Below are positions 1 through 10,590 of a DNA stretch of 64,000 bases, in pieces (position 1 is the stretch's first letter; every line of letters begins with the position of its first letter). A program made the position numbers and the translations under genes. The notes below the pieces were generated by a model that saw only the letters and a program-made list of their open reading frames with translations, was not told where the DNA came from and did not search any database. Source of the DNA: Rhodocollybia butyracea (Eukaryota > Basidiomycota > Agaricomycetes > Agaricales > Omphalotaceae); NCBI GenBank assembly GCA_015501585.1, contig JADNRY010000239.1, positions 31,288-95,287 of the forward strand. The letters are read 5' to 3'.

Positions 1-1563
1 TCACTATAACTCTCACTAAGTTTACTGAGGAAAATTTTTTGATTACAGAGGGCGCTGAGCAGCGGGTAGCGCACTTTACCACGGACCGCGGAAATATCCC
101 GGGATCAAATCTGCCATCTGCCTTCCGGTATCAAATGCCGCCAATAGATATCCCTCCCTCCGCTCATCATCCCGCCTCGCGCCCATTGTCCCATCTCGCA
201 CCAGCTGTTCCTTGGTGCAATCTTAGCGTAATATTTGCGGTATGCATAGGGTACGTTGTACTAGTAGTAGTAACTTCTACTAGTGAATAAGTGACATTGT
301 ACAGGCAAGCTGCTGGTGGTACACGGTGTGTATATCATTCATCATTGTCGCTATCAGCTCTGCTGTCCATAAGTTATCTTAAGCTTAAACGCGGAAATCT
401 TCATATTGCTCAACTAGAGATACTACCACCTGTCTGTTGTTTTGTTTTGTGTACAGTTTGATCGAAAGTACATACTACATGTTCTCTTGCTTGTTCTTAA
501 GTAATGACTATGAGTATTGTAAAAGATGCACTTCGCGAGAGAGACAAGACATTTAGTTCTAATGGAAATGTGAGTGTGCGAACTTTTGAACTGAGTGTGA
601 AAACCTTTTTGAACAAGCTTTCGACTTTCACATACAACTTAAAATTCTATAATTTACTTATCACGGTCGCAATTGTACTACTCCCATCGCAGCGATCAAG
701 GATAAGGAACGTCGAGAGGGTTCGTACAATGTAAGGTAAATTTTACAAATATCAAACACTGAACACTTGAAAATATATGTGTAACCACTGTGTACCGTAT
801 AAGAGCTTCGAACAACTTTTTCAAACTTATAAGACAAATTAAGTATCAAAATAGACTCAAAGTTACATATCATACTACGAGTACTTAGTACAGTACACAA
901 CATAAACTACAAATCTTATCGAGAGAATTGGACAAGGCATATAGCCTATGCGCGCAGTTACACTTGCACCGCAGATCAAGAAGCTGATCACGAACGCATG
1001 TGCTTCAAATCTATTCACCACCGATGCCTCTGCTCACCCCTTCTTCCATTCTCCAAAGGTAAATGCTTCACCTGCCGCCACGAAGAGTGACAGGACTTGA
1101 ACCAGCCAGCAGCCAGCAATTGAAAATTGAGGGTCATGCGCACAGCTGGATAGCGGCAGCGACAACGACGGCAGTGACCAGGAGGAATAATAATCTCATC
1201 TTCGCCGTCAATACGCTCTTACCCGGTGCACTAGATTATTGGTAGTCAGTTGCATTTTCTCATTTACGTGTCATTTTGTCTTTTGTGCTGCAGTACTGTG
1301 AGTCATATACAACATACTTTAGGCATACTATAAGTGTTACGCTAATATTGCACCAAGGAATAGCTGGCGCGAGATGGGACAATGGGCGCGAGGCGGGATG
1401 ATGAGCGGAGGGAGGGATATCTATTGCGGCATTTGATACCGGAAGGCAGATGGCAGATTTGATCCCGGGATATTTCCGCGGTCCGTGGTAAAGTACGCTA
1501 CCCGCTCAGCGCCCTCTGTAATCAAAAAATTTTCCTCAGTAAACTTAGTGAGAGTTATAGTGA
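1..1563. mobile_element. Short non-autonomous TIR element
   Basis: Bases 1-260 and 1308-1563 are long terminal inverted repeats with only a few mismatches and one 3-base gap, so the span has the form of a transposable element. The match runs to the very first base of the window, so the true left end may lie outside and no target duplication can be checked. The middle (261-1307) has no convincing transposase frame; the ORFs there are short and in unrelated frames. The ends contain CACTA near the tip (2-6 and 1558-1562), but the flanking bases do not form an obvious 3 bp duplication, so I do not assign a superfamily. A small palindrome (260-284, arms ACTAGTAG) sits at the inner edge of the left arm. 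Confidence 0.82.
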
Positions 1564-1674
1564 GACTTTAAGATGTTTATTGGGAACTGGGAAACAGCCT
1601 CAAACGCTACAAATACATAGGTTATATGATCCGATCAAACCCTTATAATAGTACCGTTAACGGGGCTTATCAGG

Positions 1675-1850
1675 TGTGCAAAGCACTGTAGCAGGATGCA
1701 CCAGAACGAACTGACATAGCGCATGGGCATCCGACGGCGTCGGATTACTTGTTTGGAGGGTATTTGTTCAATCAAAAACCTGGTTCCGTCGTCGCCGGGT
1801 TCACCGTTCAATGCATAATTTTGAGAATAACATCATGACATAACTGTCAT
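1675..1850. repeat. Degenerate partial copy of a dispersed repeat
   Basis: This stretch shares the core CATCCGACGGCGTCGGA and the flanking order (a CCAGAACG-like lead, then an AACCTGG...CGCCGGGTT block and an AATAACATCATGACA block) with the fuller copies at 2000-2562 and 32860-33422. It lies about 330 bases before the first of these in the same orientation. Its coding content, if any, is not recognisable. Confidence 0.5.
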
Positions 1851-1999
1851 AAAGGACATAATTTCAATGTGCTGGAATACCTTCTCCCAGTCTGGAGGTA
1901 CAGTCTTTCAGATTCAGAGAATGCATTTCAGCACTTAAGGGAACTTTAAATGACCCTCCCTTATAATTATTTGGGCACAACTCAGTTTAACCTCCAGAA

Positions 2000-2562
2000 G
2001 CCCAGAGCCCTAGAGCAAAAAGGAGCAGTGCTGCCAGCGCACAGACATCCGACGGCGTCGGATTACCAGCTTTCTGGGTACTTCCTTGATCCCTGAACCT
2101 GGCTACATCACCGCCAGGTTTATTGCCCCATTTTGAAACATTTGCGTAACATCATAACACCGGACAGGAGTGGGTGTCAAGCCGAGTCTTAATGGGTCCC
2201 GCTAATATTCTCTACCTCTCCGCTTCAGTCTCCCTGTGCCCCCAATGATAGAGCTGAGGTTGGAGGAGGTACCAGGAGGAGACATACCTATATTTCAATT
2301 AATAGATGTGCTCACACCAAATTCACAATCAAGCGGAACCCTTAGACAGCTTAAGGACACATGAAACGAGTTCATACGAGTCGAAAATCTTGTATGGCAT
2401 CCCATTATCAGTCATGTTTTGATGCTTTGGCATAACAGTGAGATCTGTCCTCTTTAAGGTGTTACTTCAAAGATTAGAATAAAACTTAATACTGCAAGGC
2501 TTAAACATCGATTATAAACGCGAAAATAGCATTGATATATGCTTATACAAGTTGTCCCTCAC
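2000..2562. repeat. Dispersed repeat, copy A (about 560 bp)
   Basis: The segment aligns along its length, same orientation, with 32860-33422. Shared blocks include the CATCCGACGG core, GGACA(A)GAGTGGG, GAGGAGACATACCTATATTTC, GAGATCTGTCC and the final CCCTCAC. Copy A ends at 2562, and the next base begins the truncated F-box coding sequence, so the edge of the repeat is also the gene breakpoint. No ORF of note is present. It could be a solo LTR or the end of a retroelement; I see no diagnostic termini. Confidence 0.7.
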
Positions 2563-2775
2563 GCCGCGTTTATTCGTATGGTTCAATCACGCTGGTTCAA
2601 GCCAGGTTCAGATTTAGCTGCTGAGATGTCAGCACTGGGGAAGAGTTCTATCCGATCCGTCGTTCTCAATTTCACTCAGCAAGAAGTCGATGCGGATATC
2701 TATAAACCACTACGGGTTTTGGATGCAGAGGGATTGAGAGTAGTGGTTTCTGGAACAAATGGAGTGCAGGTATAA
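2563..2775 (+). pseudogene. F-box-like family, 3' stump (copy 0)
   Basis: About 70 codons in one open frame encode the C-terminal block typical of every family member in this window: FIRMVQSRWFKPGSDLAAEM, then SIRSVVL, DADIYKPLRVLDAEG and the terminal GTNGVQV followed by TAA. Everything upstream, including the F-box, is missing and is replaced at 2562/2563 by the end of a dispersed repeat. It is closest to the copies at 46.2 and 53.0 kb, which share AAEMSALGKS or AAEMLELGKS. It is a deletion remnant, not a gene; an ATG reading in from the repeat (2539) would be fortuitous. Confidence 0.85.
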
Positions 2776-3542
2776 TAATTTGGGTAATGTCTCTTCGATA
2801 TCGATGTGCTTTGGATCTGTGGTCTTGTACTCTTTGCATGCATTTCCTTCCGATCAATTTTTTTTCCCTTCGAGTAGTAGTACTAGTCCTCTATTATCTA
2901 GTTCTGTCAAGTAAGTACTAGGTAGGCTGTAGCTCTACCAATACCTTTTGTTTTGTTCCATTAAAGCGCTTACCTCCCCACCAAGGGCACTTAAGTATTG
3001 AGGGTTTAATTTCTTCCGGGAAACTTCAAACCAATTACTCCCTGTATTCTCTCATTCCCGTTCCGAATTCTCTAACCCAGCATCGCCAAATGTAATCGCT
3101 CTCAGGGACCAGGAAATGTCCAGCCATTGCTGCTTGAGTGTGCTTTGTGATAGGTGTGCTGGAGAATCACCGGACGTTGCCAAAGTTGAGTACAATGAAG
3201 ATCAGATGCAAAAGGAAGATAAGCCTTTTACGCCTATCACGGAACACAAAACATGAACATAAGCCCTCATTTGCTAATACCAAGTCACTCCAAGTCACCG
3301 ACTACGCTTACACAGTAACGAAGTGCACCGTAGGAGTAGGGGACCTATATTTGCATAGTGTGTCGGGTGGCGAGCGGGAGTGGGGTAGGCGGCGGCAGGT
3401 AAGGGGACGGTCGGCAAGTCCGGAGCTCTCGATGAGTCGAAATAGGCAATGGACAATAGACTCAGATGATGCGATAAAATTATTGAACAATGGAGTGGAA
3501 CAACAAAAAAATCAACCATGGTCACGACTGGAGCGGGCATTT
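2776..3542. other. Intergenic; 3' flank of copy 0 and upstream of copy 1
   Basis: The first ~130 bases resemble the 3' flanks of other family members (TAATAATTTGGGTA, then CTTTTGGATCTG-like and GTTCTGTC-like motifs). From about 2960 to 3540 I see unique sequence with no recognisable gene, apart from GC-rich runs near 3360-3420. Confidence 0.5.
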
Positions 3543-3553
3543 GGCGCTTATTC
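3543..3553 (+). promoter_or_regulatory. Conserved GGCGCTTATTC leader motif
   Basis: The 11-mer GGCGCTTATTC, usually preceded by TTT, sits 18 nt before the ATG of copy 1. It recurs before nearly every paralogue: 7536-7546, 11323-11333 (last base T), 21215-21225, 46211-46221, 48102-48112 (TATCC), 52940-52950, 60029-60039 and 62768-62778 (TATCC), always 15-19 nt from the ATG. Copy 8 keeps only GGCGC. Spacer lengths differ by one or two bases between copies, so the motif is not in a conserved reading frame and is better read as leader or core-promoter sequence than as coding. Decayed versions also occur in spacers near 5316, 9424 and 23000. Its role is unknown. Confidence 0.6.
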
Positions 3554-3571
3554 GAACCAACTTCTTCCCAA

Positions 3572-5149
3572 ATGACTCCACCTCTCGCAGCATATGCTAA
3601 CCCTTCGGGAGTACCAATCAGCCTCAGCTCTGAGGATCTCTCCGCATTGGAAAACAATCTCTGTTTCGAATTTGGACCTTCCGTGGTTACCCCGGAACGT
3701 GGAACGGAGCTTAGGATGATGTTGGATCTGGTGGATAACAACCTCGAGTCTGAAATATCCCGCCTTGAGGTACAGAGAGCCAAGATCCTCTTGTTGCTTT
3801 CGCCGATGCGGAAGCTGCCAAACGAAATCTTATTGCACATCTTCCAGCTTGTATGCGCAGAAAATATCCTCCAGTGCCATCCGTGGTTACTACAAGAGAA
3901 CAGTACTACCGCCAAAATCACTGCTCCTGTCATTGCCTCCCTCCCTGCAATGGCAATCAGCTCTGTATGCTCTCGTTGGCGTGCACTTGCGCTGTCGACA
4001 TCCGGTTTATGGGCGAATCTAACCGTGACCACACACACTACCACGAACGGGGCAGCTATCTTTTCTGGCTTTACTGATACAGTTAATCGATATCTGACAA
4101 GATCGGGTGCTTCGCCATTGAGGCTTGCACTCACTATCCGTGGTTTCGACAACGCTGCGGAGGTTCCTGCCCTAATCCAACTCATAGAGCATGCTCGGCG
4201 CTGGAAAACTTTCAAGTATAAGGGATATTACTCATTAACACAGCCCAGTATAGCCACTCGAGTCCGCTTTCCTTTACTTGCAGAACTGGACAGTGGCTGG
4301 GGATCGAAGATGTGGGATCTTTTCGAGCATTGCTCCAGACTCCATGCCATTTCTATCTCTCGGAGCATGGGGATAATACCCAGGATCCTCTGCGGTCAAG
4401 TAGATCATCTCGATTTTTGGGGCCCGTTGTCACTGACAGACTTGGACGAAGCTCTTCGCAGCTGTCCATCTCTGAAGTTTCTCAAGTTGGGTCTTACGCT
4501 GAAAAGCGTTCTCAAGGATGGCGCACCAAGGACCCATCGTAACATCACATCGCTTAGCCTTATCAATGGCCCAGCATCAGAGATGCTGTTTTCCTTGTTC
4601 AACTTTCCTTGCTTGAATACCCTTGTGGTGGATCGCTGTGCGGTTAAATTGCTGCCAAACAACTTTCCTTCATTCATCACCCGACCGTCTTGTATGATTA
4701 CCTCGTTCACCCTCCGCGGTATATCTATGCATGACTTGGACCTTATTGCGGCGCTTCGAGTCATGCCAGCCCTACTCCATCTTGAAGTTGACCAGTGTTT
4801 GGATGCCCCTCGTAATCCAATCACTCCACATCTCATCTCAGGCTTAACTCACCGCCGCCAATCCACTTCTACTGTCCTGGTTCCAGCACTACACAGTCTA
4901 CATTTGAGATACGAGCTTACAGATGCATTTGACGATGCTGCTTTTGTTAATATGATTGAATCTCGCTGGTTCAAACCGGGCTCGGATTTATCTGCAGAGA
5001 TGTTAGCAATGGGGAGGAGTTCTATCCGATCGGTCGCTCTCAAGTTTACCTCCAGAGAGGTTGATGTGGACATCTATATGCCGCTATGGGTCTTGGATGC
5101 AGAGGGGCTAAGAGTAGTGGTTTCTGGAACAAACGGAGTGCAGGTATAA
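3572..5149 (+). CDS. F-box-like domain protein, copy 1 (intact, 525 aa)
   Basis: The single-exon frame starts at the family-typical MTPP, 18 nt after the leader motif; an in-frame ATG at 3518 also exists, but its sequence is not conserved. Order: N-terminal block with LSSEDLSALENNL and GPSVVTPER (about 20-50), short helical stretch, F-box-like core MRKLPNEILLHIFQLVC (about 85-105) with VCSRWRALALS and GLWANL following, leucine-rich central part containing FPCLNTLVV and SCMITSFTLRG, and the invariant C-terminus ending GVQV. F-box proteins are usually substrate adaptors of SCF ubiquitin ligases, with the F-box binding Skp1; that role is inferred. The target is unknown. No stop or frameshift is seen. 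Confidence 0.85.
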   Translation: MTPPLAAYANPSGVPISLSSEDLSALENNLCFEFGPSVVTPERGTELRMMLDLVDNNLESEISRLEVQRAKILLLLSPMRKLPNEILLHIFQLVCAENILQCHPWLLQENSTTAKITAPVIASLPAMAISSVCSRWRALALSTSGLWANLTVTTHTTTNGAAIFSGFTDTVNRYLTRSGASPLRLALTIRGFDNAAEVPALIQLIEHARRWKTFKYKGYYSLTQPSIATRVRFPLLAELDSGWGSKMWDLFEHCSRLHAISISRSMGIIPRILCGQVDHLDFWGPLSLTDLDEALRSCPSLKFLKLGLTLKSVLKDGAPRTHRNITSLSLINGPASEMLFSLFNFPCLNTLVVDRCAVKLLPNNFPSFITRPSCMITSFTLRGISMHDLDLIAALRVMPALLHLEVDQCLDAPRNPITPHLISGLTHRRQSTSTVLVPALHSLHLRYELTDAFDDAAFVNMIESRWFKPGSDLSAEMLAMGRSSIRSVALKFTSREVDVDIYMPLWVLDAEGLRVVVSGTNGVQV

Positions 5150-5299
5150 CGAGCGTAGTATAACAATAATCGATTTGGATGATGTGTGATATATAAATCC
5201 GGCTATTCAAGTTTTCTTAACATTTGCCATTACTACCTAGCGCTGCTACAATGCTAGTTGAAAGTTCTGTCTAGATCTAGTCGTCTAGGTTCAAAGGCG

Positions 5300-6200
5300 C
5301 TTAGCCCGGCAGTTATGGCGCTTATTCGACCCGTTTCTTCTCGTTTCTTCATCTTGCCTCGGCTCTGAGAAAATCTTTACGTCTTCTTTGGATTGTGGTA
5401 CTGGGTTTTTATCACTGCACTCTCCTCTACATGCACGTAAAAGACTAACAGGAATTGAAAAGGATTGCCACGGACCGAACATTGTTCTACTGCGCGGAGA
5501 AAGGCCGGGGCCAAAGGAAACAGTATGAAGGTTTCTCGAACATGCTCGGAATGTCAACGTACACACCACCAATGCCCGCTGTACGGCTTCTTAAGATCTT
5601 ACTAGTACTAGTCAAGTGGACTGGTCGTCGTTATTCGCAAAAAAATGTGCGATGGATAGAGCAAAAAGAAGATGGAACATTAGTGGTGTTGATTTTGGAC
5701 AGATCTTTCGGAAGTTTCGCGTAAAGCTGCTTCCTATATGTCGGGAGTTTTAACGACAAGCCAACACGCAAATCGAAGGTATGCATTGCTTAATCTTAAG
5801 TAAAGATCCAGATTTCTCAATGTACCCTGTAGTAGCCAACGACTTTTAATCATCCCCATCCGGCGAATGTTCATACTGCTCCTTCACTGGACCACCAAGA
5901 CATGCGAGAGCTATGTCCTGCTGGTTCCGAAGAACCTCAATACGAAGTTCTATACTGGCTCCTCCGAGGACTTGAAACGTCCTCACATCCACATCCAGCG
6001 CTACACCCACATTCGTCCTCTGATACATTTCCATCCTCGCCCACTTCCTAAACCGAAACCCCGAAACCAACCGCGACTATAACTCTTCCCCAATCCCCTT
6101 ACGGCCGCAAATTCGGCTCCGCCCACATCCCCTTCGCGACTCCACAATCCAACCCATGTGCATATCCCTAGTAAACTAGGTGTTCTACCGTGACGCCGAA
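5300..6200 (+). pseudogene. Relic of a second, co-amplified gene (unit after copy 1)
   Basis: Downstream of copy 1 come a second GGCGCTTATTC, a CTCTGAGAAAAT stretch, a segment with an AAGGTATG-type donor near 5780, and 5860-6130, which in broken frames encodes a GSEEPQYEVLYWLLRGLE-like peptide followed by YGRKFGSA. The same blocks in the same order recur after other copies (9.4-10.6, 23.0-23.8, 45.3-45.8, 50.5-51.6 and 58.9-59.2 kb), showing that they descend from one gene with at least two introns. Here the frame is interrupted, so no product is expected. I do not recognise the family. Confidence 0.5.
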
Positions 6201-7490
6201 AGGCATGTTTCGTGACACAGTATAGCGATGATGTGTCGGCGGCGGGTTGTGCGAGAGTTGGGATGGCGACGATGGATGCGAGAGTTGGCTTTGGGCGGGG
6301 AAAGCAAAGGATGGAGAGGTTATGGAGCTTCTGAAGGGTACATGGGGTTGCGGGTGGAGTATTCCAGGGAATATGATATGGGTGTAGTGTGGATAGGTCG
6401 TGGTCTACGTGTTGAGCAGTGAGAGGGAGATGAGGTCGCTTCGCGGGCTTTGAAGTTCTGGCTGTTTGGTTTCGGAAGCAATCGTCCCTTGTTCATTGGC
6501 TGTTCTCGGCTTCTCAGGTTCTCGGATGGACGTAATGAGAGAAGTATGGGGTATTGTTCCAGCGCTTCGTTTCGCAAGCTCACTCGGCTTCAGAATGACT
6601 TTATGGTCCGGCCCTTAGTTTTGGATTTGGAACGGGCCGTTCTTCGTTTTTAGCTCTTCTCGGGTCCTCGAACGGGATACGGGTGTGGCCTGGATGTCGG
6701 GCTCTGCGGGAGTTGAGAAAGAGATGACGAGTGGAGGACGGGAGGATGAGGCCTCGACGTGCATCTGCTGCAGGACTTCGCGTCGCACGTTCACATGGCT
6801 TTAAAGAGCTCAGATCGGTTTTGGTCGGAACCGGCTTATCGTTTCTTGTCTCTTCCCGGCTTCTGGTAGGAGATAATTGGAGGAGGACAGTTTCCAGTAT
6901 CGAGCGGGGAGCATCGGGCATATCGACGCCGGAAGGATCTTGATTTTGAGGTATTCTAGAGGAATATCTCTCTTCCCTGGCTTTCAGTGGTTGTATCATG
7001 CCACACTGCGAATGTTTTTCACCAGTAACATTAGATCCAGATCTGTTGATGATGAGAGCTGTCGATGTGGCCTTGAAGAGCGAAGGGTATCTGGGTTTCT
7101 TGGCCCTTCTCAGCCGAGGAACAGACATCGAGTATCAATCATACCAAGGAGCTTTGGTTGCCGGAGGGATACCCCCTTCGTCACTGGCATGGAATGTATT
7201 CCTTTTCTTTCAGTTGGAAGTGGTATCAAGCCACGATACGATGGTGTAGCAATATCCAGATCCGTCACTGATGTGGGTGCGGGTGAGCGATGAGCTGCAG
7301 GAATAGGGTTAGGAGTGGGTAAGAGAGAGTATTGCTGTCGTAGGATCTATGATAAAACTATCATTTTATTATACTCGATGCTTGTAAAGATAGTTTGAGA
7401 TTGAAAGAACTTGGGATGTTCCTTTCTGGATCCAAGGTTCTTCTCCTTCTGGTAATAGAATGGAATAGTGCTGTTATAAGTTGTATTTGT
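6201..7490. other. Recurring spacer segment of the array
   Basis: This span contains blocks that recur before other copies: a VFYRDA-encoding stretch near 6180, GAGCTTCTGAAGGGTACATG (6328-6347; compare 17.7, 10.75 and 50.8 kb), CAGCGCTTCGTTTCGCAAGC (6559-6578; compare 20.47 and 51.89 kb), a GGTTGTATCATGCCACACT stretch near 6990, and a MECIP...SVTDVGAGER-type tail ending near 7292. Reading frames are short and inconsistent between copies. It behaves as decayed coding sequence carried along with each F-box gene. Confidence 0.45.
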
Positions 7491-7564
7491 GTAGATAATT
7501 GACATTCAGTGCGTGCAAAACGCGCTTCACCTTTGGGCGCTTATTCAGAAAAACTTCTTCCCAG

Positions 7565-9238
7565 ATGACTCCACCTCGCGCAGCATATGCTAACTCTTTG
7601 GGGATATCTGTCAACCTCAGCTCTGAGGAACTTTCTGCATTGGAAAACAATCTTCGCTTCGAATCTGGACCATCTGTAGTTACCCCGGAACGAACGAAAG
7701 AGCTCAAGGCGATGTTGGATTTGGTGGATAAAGATATCGAGGGTCTTAGTTCTCAATTAACTCACCTTGAGACACAGAGAGCCAAGCTGCTTTCACTGCT
7801 GTCGCCGATGCGGAAGTTGCCAAATGAAACCTTATTGCACATCTTCCAGGATGTATGCGAAGGAAATCTTCTCCAATGCTATCCATGGAGGATAGAAAAG
7901 GGAGACGAAGACGACGAAGATGAAGACGAAGGCATTCTTGATGCTGAATTGCAACCTTCCACCAAAATCACATCTCCCGTCATCACTTACCTTCCTACGA
8001 TGGCAATCAGCTCTGTATGCTCTCGTTGGCGTGAACTTGCGCTGTTGGCACCTAGTTTATGGACAAATCTAAGAGTGGAGACGCACACTACATCTTTGGA
8101 TGAAGATGAGATCTTTGAGACCTTCGCTGGTTTCATCGATACAGTCACTCGATATCTGGAAAGGTCGAGGGATTCGCCATTAAATCTTGAACTTGATATA
8201 TGTGGTCCAGCTGCATATGAGGAAATTCCTTGCCTGAATAACCTTACAGAGCATGCTTGGCGTTGGAAAACGTTCGAGTATTCGGGATCCAACTCTTTAA
8301 CAGATTACCACCTCCTCTTTGAAATATCTTTTCCTTTCTTGAATACTCTCGATGTTTCATCGGCTGATTTGAATCTTTTCAAGGATTCCCCGAGACTGCG
8401 TACACTTTTCGGCTACGGGCCGCACACGATGACCTCAGCACGCAAGGTGCTCTACAATCAACTACACCGGTTTAATTGTGGTCAGTATTCACTCTCAGAT
8501 TTGGGCTACGTTCTTCCCAGCTGTCCCTCTCTGAAATCTCTAGAGCTGGGTTATCTCCCTCATCGTCTAGGGAGTGTGCAGCCATCGGGGACATGGCATA
8601 ACATCACATTTCTTGCTGCTGTAAATGGCGGTGAATTAGATACGATGTTTTCCCGCTTCAACTTTCCTTCCTTAAAGAAGCTTGTGGTAGATGGCGGGGA
8701 TCCCATGGTCCATACCTACTGGCCAACGAATCCTTTGGCTTCATTCATCTCCAGATCATCTTGTATGATCACAACATTTACGCTCCAGGGTGTATCTCTG
8801 TCTGATGTGGACCTTATTGCAGCCCTTCGAATCATGCCAGCCCTACTTCATCTTGAAGTCGACGAAAAACTGCATTCCACCCGTTTCACAGAGCATCAAA
8901 GTCCAATCACTTCCCATCTCCTCTCAAGTCTAACTCTCCACCGATCTACTTCCATCTCCCTAGTCCCGAAATTGCATGGTCTTCATTTGAGATACATATC
9001 TCAACCTGTTGATGCATTTGACGATGCTGCTTTTGTGGCTATGATCGAATCGCGCTGGTTTAGACCTGGTTCGGATTTATTTGCGGAGATGTTGGCGATG
9101 GGGAGGAATTGTATCCGATCTGTTGTTCTCAAGTTAGATGCGCGGAAGGTTGATGCAGAGATCTATAAGCCGCTACGGGTTCTGGATACAGAGGGATTGA
9201 GAGTAGTTGTCTCTGGAACGAACGGATTGCAGGTATAA
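7565..9238 (+). CDS. F-box-like domain protein, copy 2 (intact, 557 aa)
   Basis: One uninterrupted exon starts at MTPP, 18 nt after GGCGCTTATTC. The N-terminal LSSEELSALENNL block is followed by a predicted helical stretch with LETQRAKLLSLLSP, the F-box-like core KLPNETLLHIFQDVC and VCSRWRELALL with SLWTNL. Between core and CSRWR there is an acidic insertion (KGDEDDEDEDEGI), longer than in most paralogues. Leucine-rich stretches around FPSLKKLVVDG and SCMITTFTLQGVSL lead to the shared C-terminus. Length is the second greatest of the intact copies. Inferred role: substrate adaptor of an SCF-type ubiquitin ligase. Its 3' flank matches those of copies 1 and 4, suggesting one subgroup. Confidence 0.85.
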   Translation: MTPPRAAYANSLGISVNLSSEELSALENNLRFESGPSVVTPERTKELKAMLDLVDKDIEGLSSQLTHLETQRAKLLSLLSPMRKLPNETLLHIFQDVCEGNLLQCYPWRIEKGDEDDEDEDEGILDAELQPSTKITSPVITYLPTMAISSVCSRWRELALLAPSLWTNLRVETHTTSLDEDEIFETFAGFIDTVTRYLERSRDSPLNLELDICGPAAYEEIPCLNNLTEHAWRWKTFEYSGSNSLTDYHLLFEISFPFLNTLDVSSADLNLFKDSPRLRTLFGYGPHTMTSARKVLYNQLHRFNCGQYSLSDLGYVLPSCPSLKSLELGYLPHRLGSVQPSGTWHNITFLAAVNGGELDTMFSRFNFPSLKKLVVDGGDPMVHTYWPTNPLASFISRSSCMITTFTLQGVSLSDVDLIAALRIMPALLHLEVDEKLHSTRFTEHQSPITSHLLSSLTLHRSTSISLVPKLHGLHLRYISQPVDAFDDAAFVAMIESRWFRPGSDLFAEMLAMGRNCIRSVVLKLDARKVDAEIYKPLRVLDTEGLRVVVSGTNGLQV

Positions 9239-9369
9239 CAGCTTTGGGTGTCAACGTGCTTTTGGATCCGTGATATCATATTGTATACTGTAAATTTCGC
9301 TATTCCTGTCAAGTTTTTCTTATCATTAGCCATTCTAGTACCTCGCGCTGCGACTTCACTACTCGATCG

Positions 9370-10590
9370 GTTCTGTCTAGTAGTTGATAGTAGATTAGGT
9401 GAAGGCGCTTAACCCATTACTTTGGCCCTTATTCAAACAACGTTTTCATGCATGCTTCCTTCTCGTTGCTTCCTTCTTGCGGTTAACATGTAATACTCAG
9501 CTCTAAGAAAATTTTCGTGTCAACCTTGGCCTGTAGCACTGTTATTCTCTCACTGCGTTTTCTCTCGAGGTGCTTAAAAGACTGGCAGGAATTGGAGTAG
9601 CCGACGAAAAAGATTGCCAAGAAACAATACTCCACAGGCACGGAAACAGAGCATCAAACGAAACGATATCAAGCATGAATACGCATGGAACATGTTATCA
9701 AGGTACCCGGCACCAACGCCCGTGGTACAGCTTCTTACCAGTCAGGACAGGTCATCGTTATATCATACCGCTAAACGTGCGAGGAGATAGCTATAGAGGA
9801 AGGTGAAGATGGAACGTTAGGCATTGAATCCGGACAAACCTCTATCAAAACAGTCACAGAAAGCTGCTGGTGAGCCTATCTTGGTTGTTTCCATCACTGA
9901 CACCTATGCCGATTATCCACGGTCCAACGACGGTGAAGCGTTTATGTTATACCGAAGAAACAGACATGCCACTCAAAGGTATGTTTTCCTTCCTTATTAA
10001 TTATTCCTATTTGCCACCTTATATTTAGTGATTCACATTCCTAGCATAGCGTATCGTATAGTCATTTACTCACTCAATACCCGGCCAGCGCCCCTCCAAT
10101 TATCCCAGCCCAACGAAGACTATGTGCCTACATGTACACCGGCTCCTTCAACCTCTGCGCTATGGACCATGTGCATGAAGACCTATGTGAGACTTACCGC
10201 ATACCGACCCACTGGTTCCTCGGAACTCCAATACGAAGGCTCTTTTCTAGTCCTTGAAACATCGTTACATTCACGTCCAATCCCAAATCCAACCCTACAT
10301 CGTCCTACAGAAGCCCATCAAGCCCATCTTCATGCCCGTTCTCTCCTGTTATTGAAATCGAAATCGACACGCATCCCGAACCCGAAACCGAAACCCATCC
10401 GCAAACGAAACCCAACCCCAAAAACTCACTGCCATCATAGCCCTCCCCCAACCCCGTACGGCCGCAAATTTGACTCCGCCTACGCTCTCGCTCCCTTCTC
10501 GCACGACCGCACGACCAACTATTCCTACCCCTTCGAGCTCACTCACCCGCATATCTCAGATGTTCTACCACGGTAAAGAACAAGCTTGTG
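9370..10590 (+). pseudogene. Relic of the second co-amplified gene (unit after copy 2)
   Basis: The unit has the same block order as the one after copy 1: a GGCCCTTATTC variant (near 9424), CTCAGCTCTAAG, TTAAAAGACTGGCAGGAATTGG, the GATGGAACGTTAGGCATTG block, a splice-donor-like CTCAAAGGTATGTT (near 9975), then an exon-like block containing DLCETYRIP and GSSELQYEG in different frames, and finally CGTACGGCCGCAAATTTG. A 182-codon frame (10028-10576) crosses this region, but it is proline- and lysine-rich and does not keep one frame relative to the other copies, so I do not call it a gene. Confidence 0.5.

Noticed and set aside
1..1563. Assignment of the left element to the CACTA superfamily
   Set aside because: CACTA is present, but the inverted match continues one base beyond it and the bases flanking it do not form a 3 bp duplication.
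3518..3571. Upstream in-frame ATG as the start of F-box copy 1 (likewise at 7499, 21184, 46002 and 57082)
   Set aside because: The extra residues are not conserved among paralogues, and leader lengths differ by non-multiples of three; MTPP is the shared start.
3295..4215. 306-codon antisense frame opposite F-box copy 1
   Set aside because: Shadow of the conserved + strand gene; similar antisense frames over other copies are not conserved beyond the forced complement.
5141..5149. CAG|GTATAA at the end of every F-box copy read as a splice donor, with a further exon beyond
   Set aside because: Copy 7 ends CAG GTG TAA, a synonymous change that keeps Val-stop but weakens the donor. GTATAA is a poor fungal donor and no conserved downstream exon follows.
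6601..7128. 175-codon minus-strand ORF in the spacer after copy 1
   Set aside because: Arg/Ser/Pro-rich without domains, and the homologous spacers before other copies do not keep this frame open.
10028..10576. 182-codon + strand ORF
   Set aside because: Low-complexity Pro/Lys/Thr sequence; compared with the other five units it runs through different frames of the decayed second gene.
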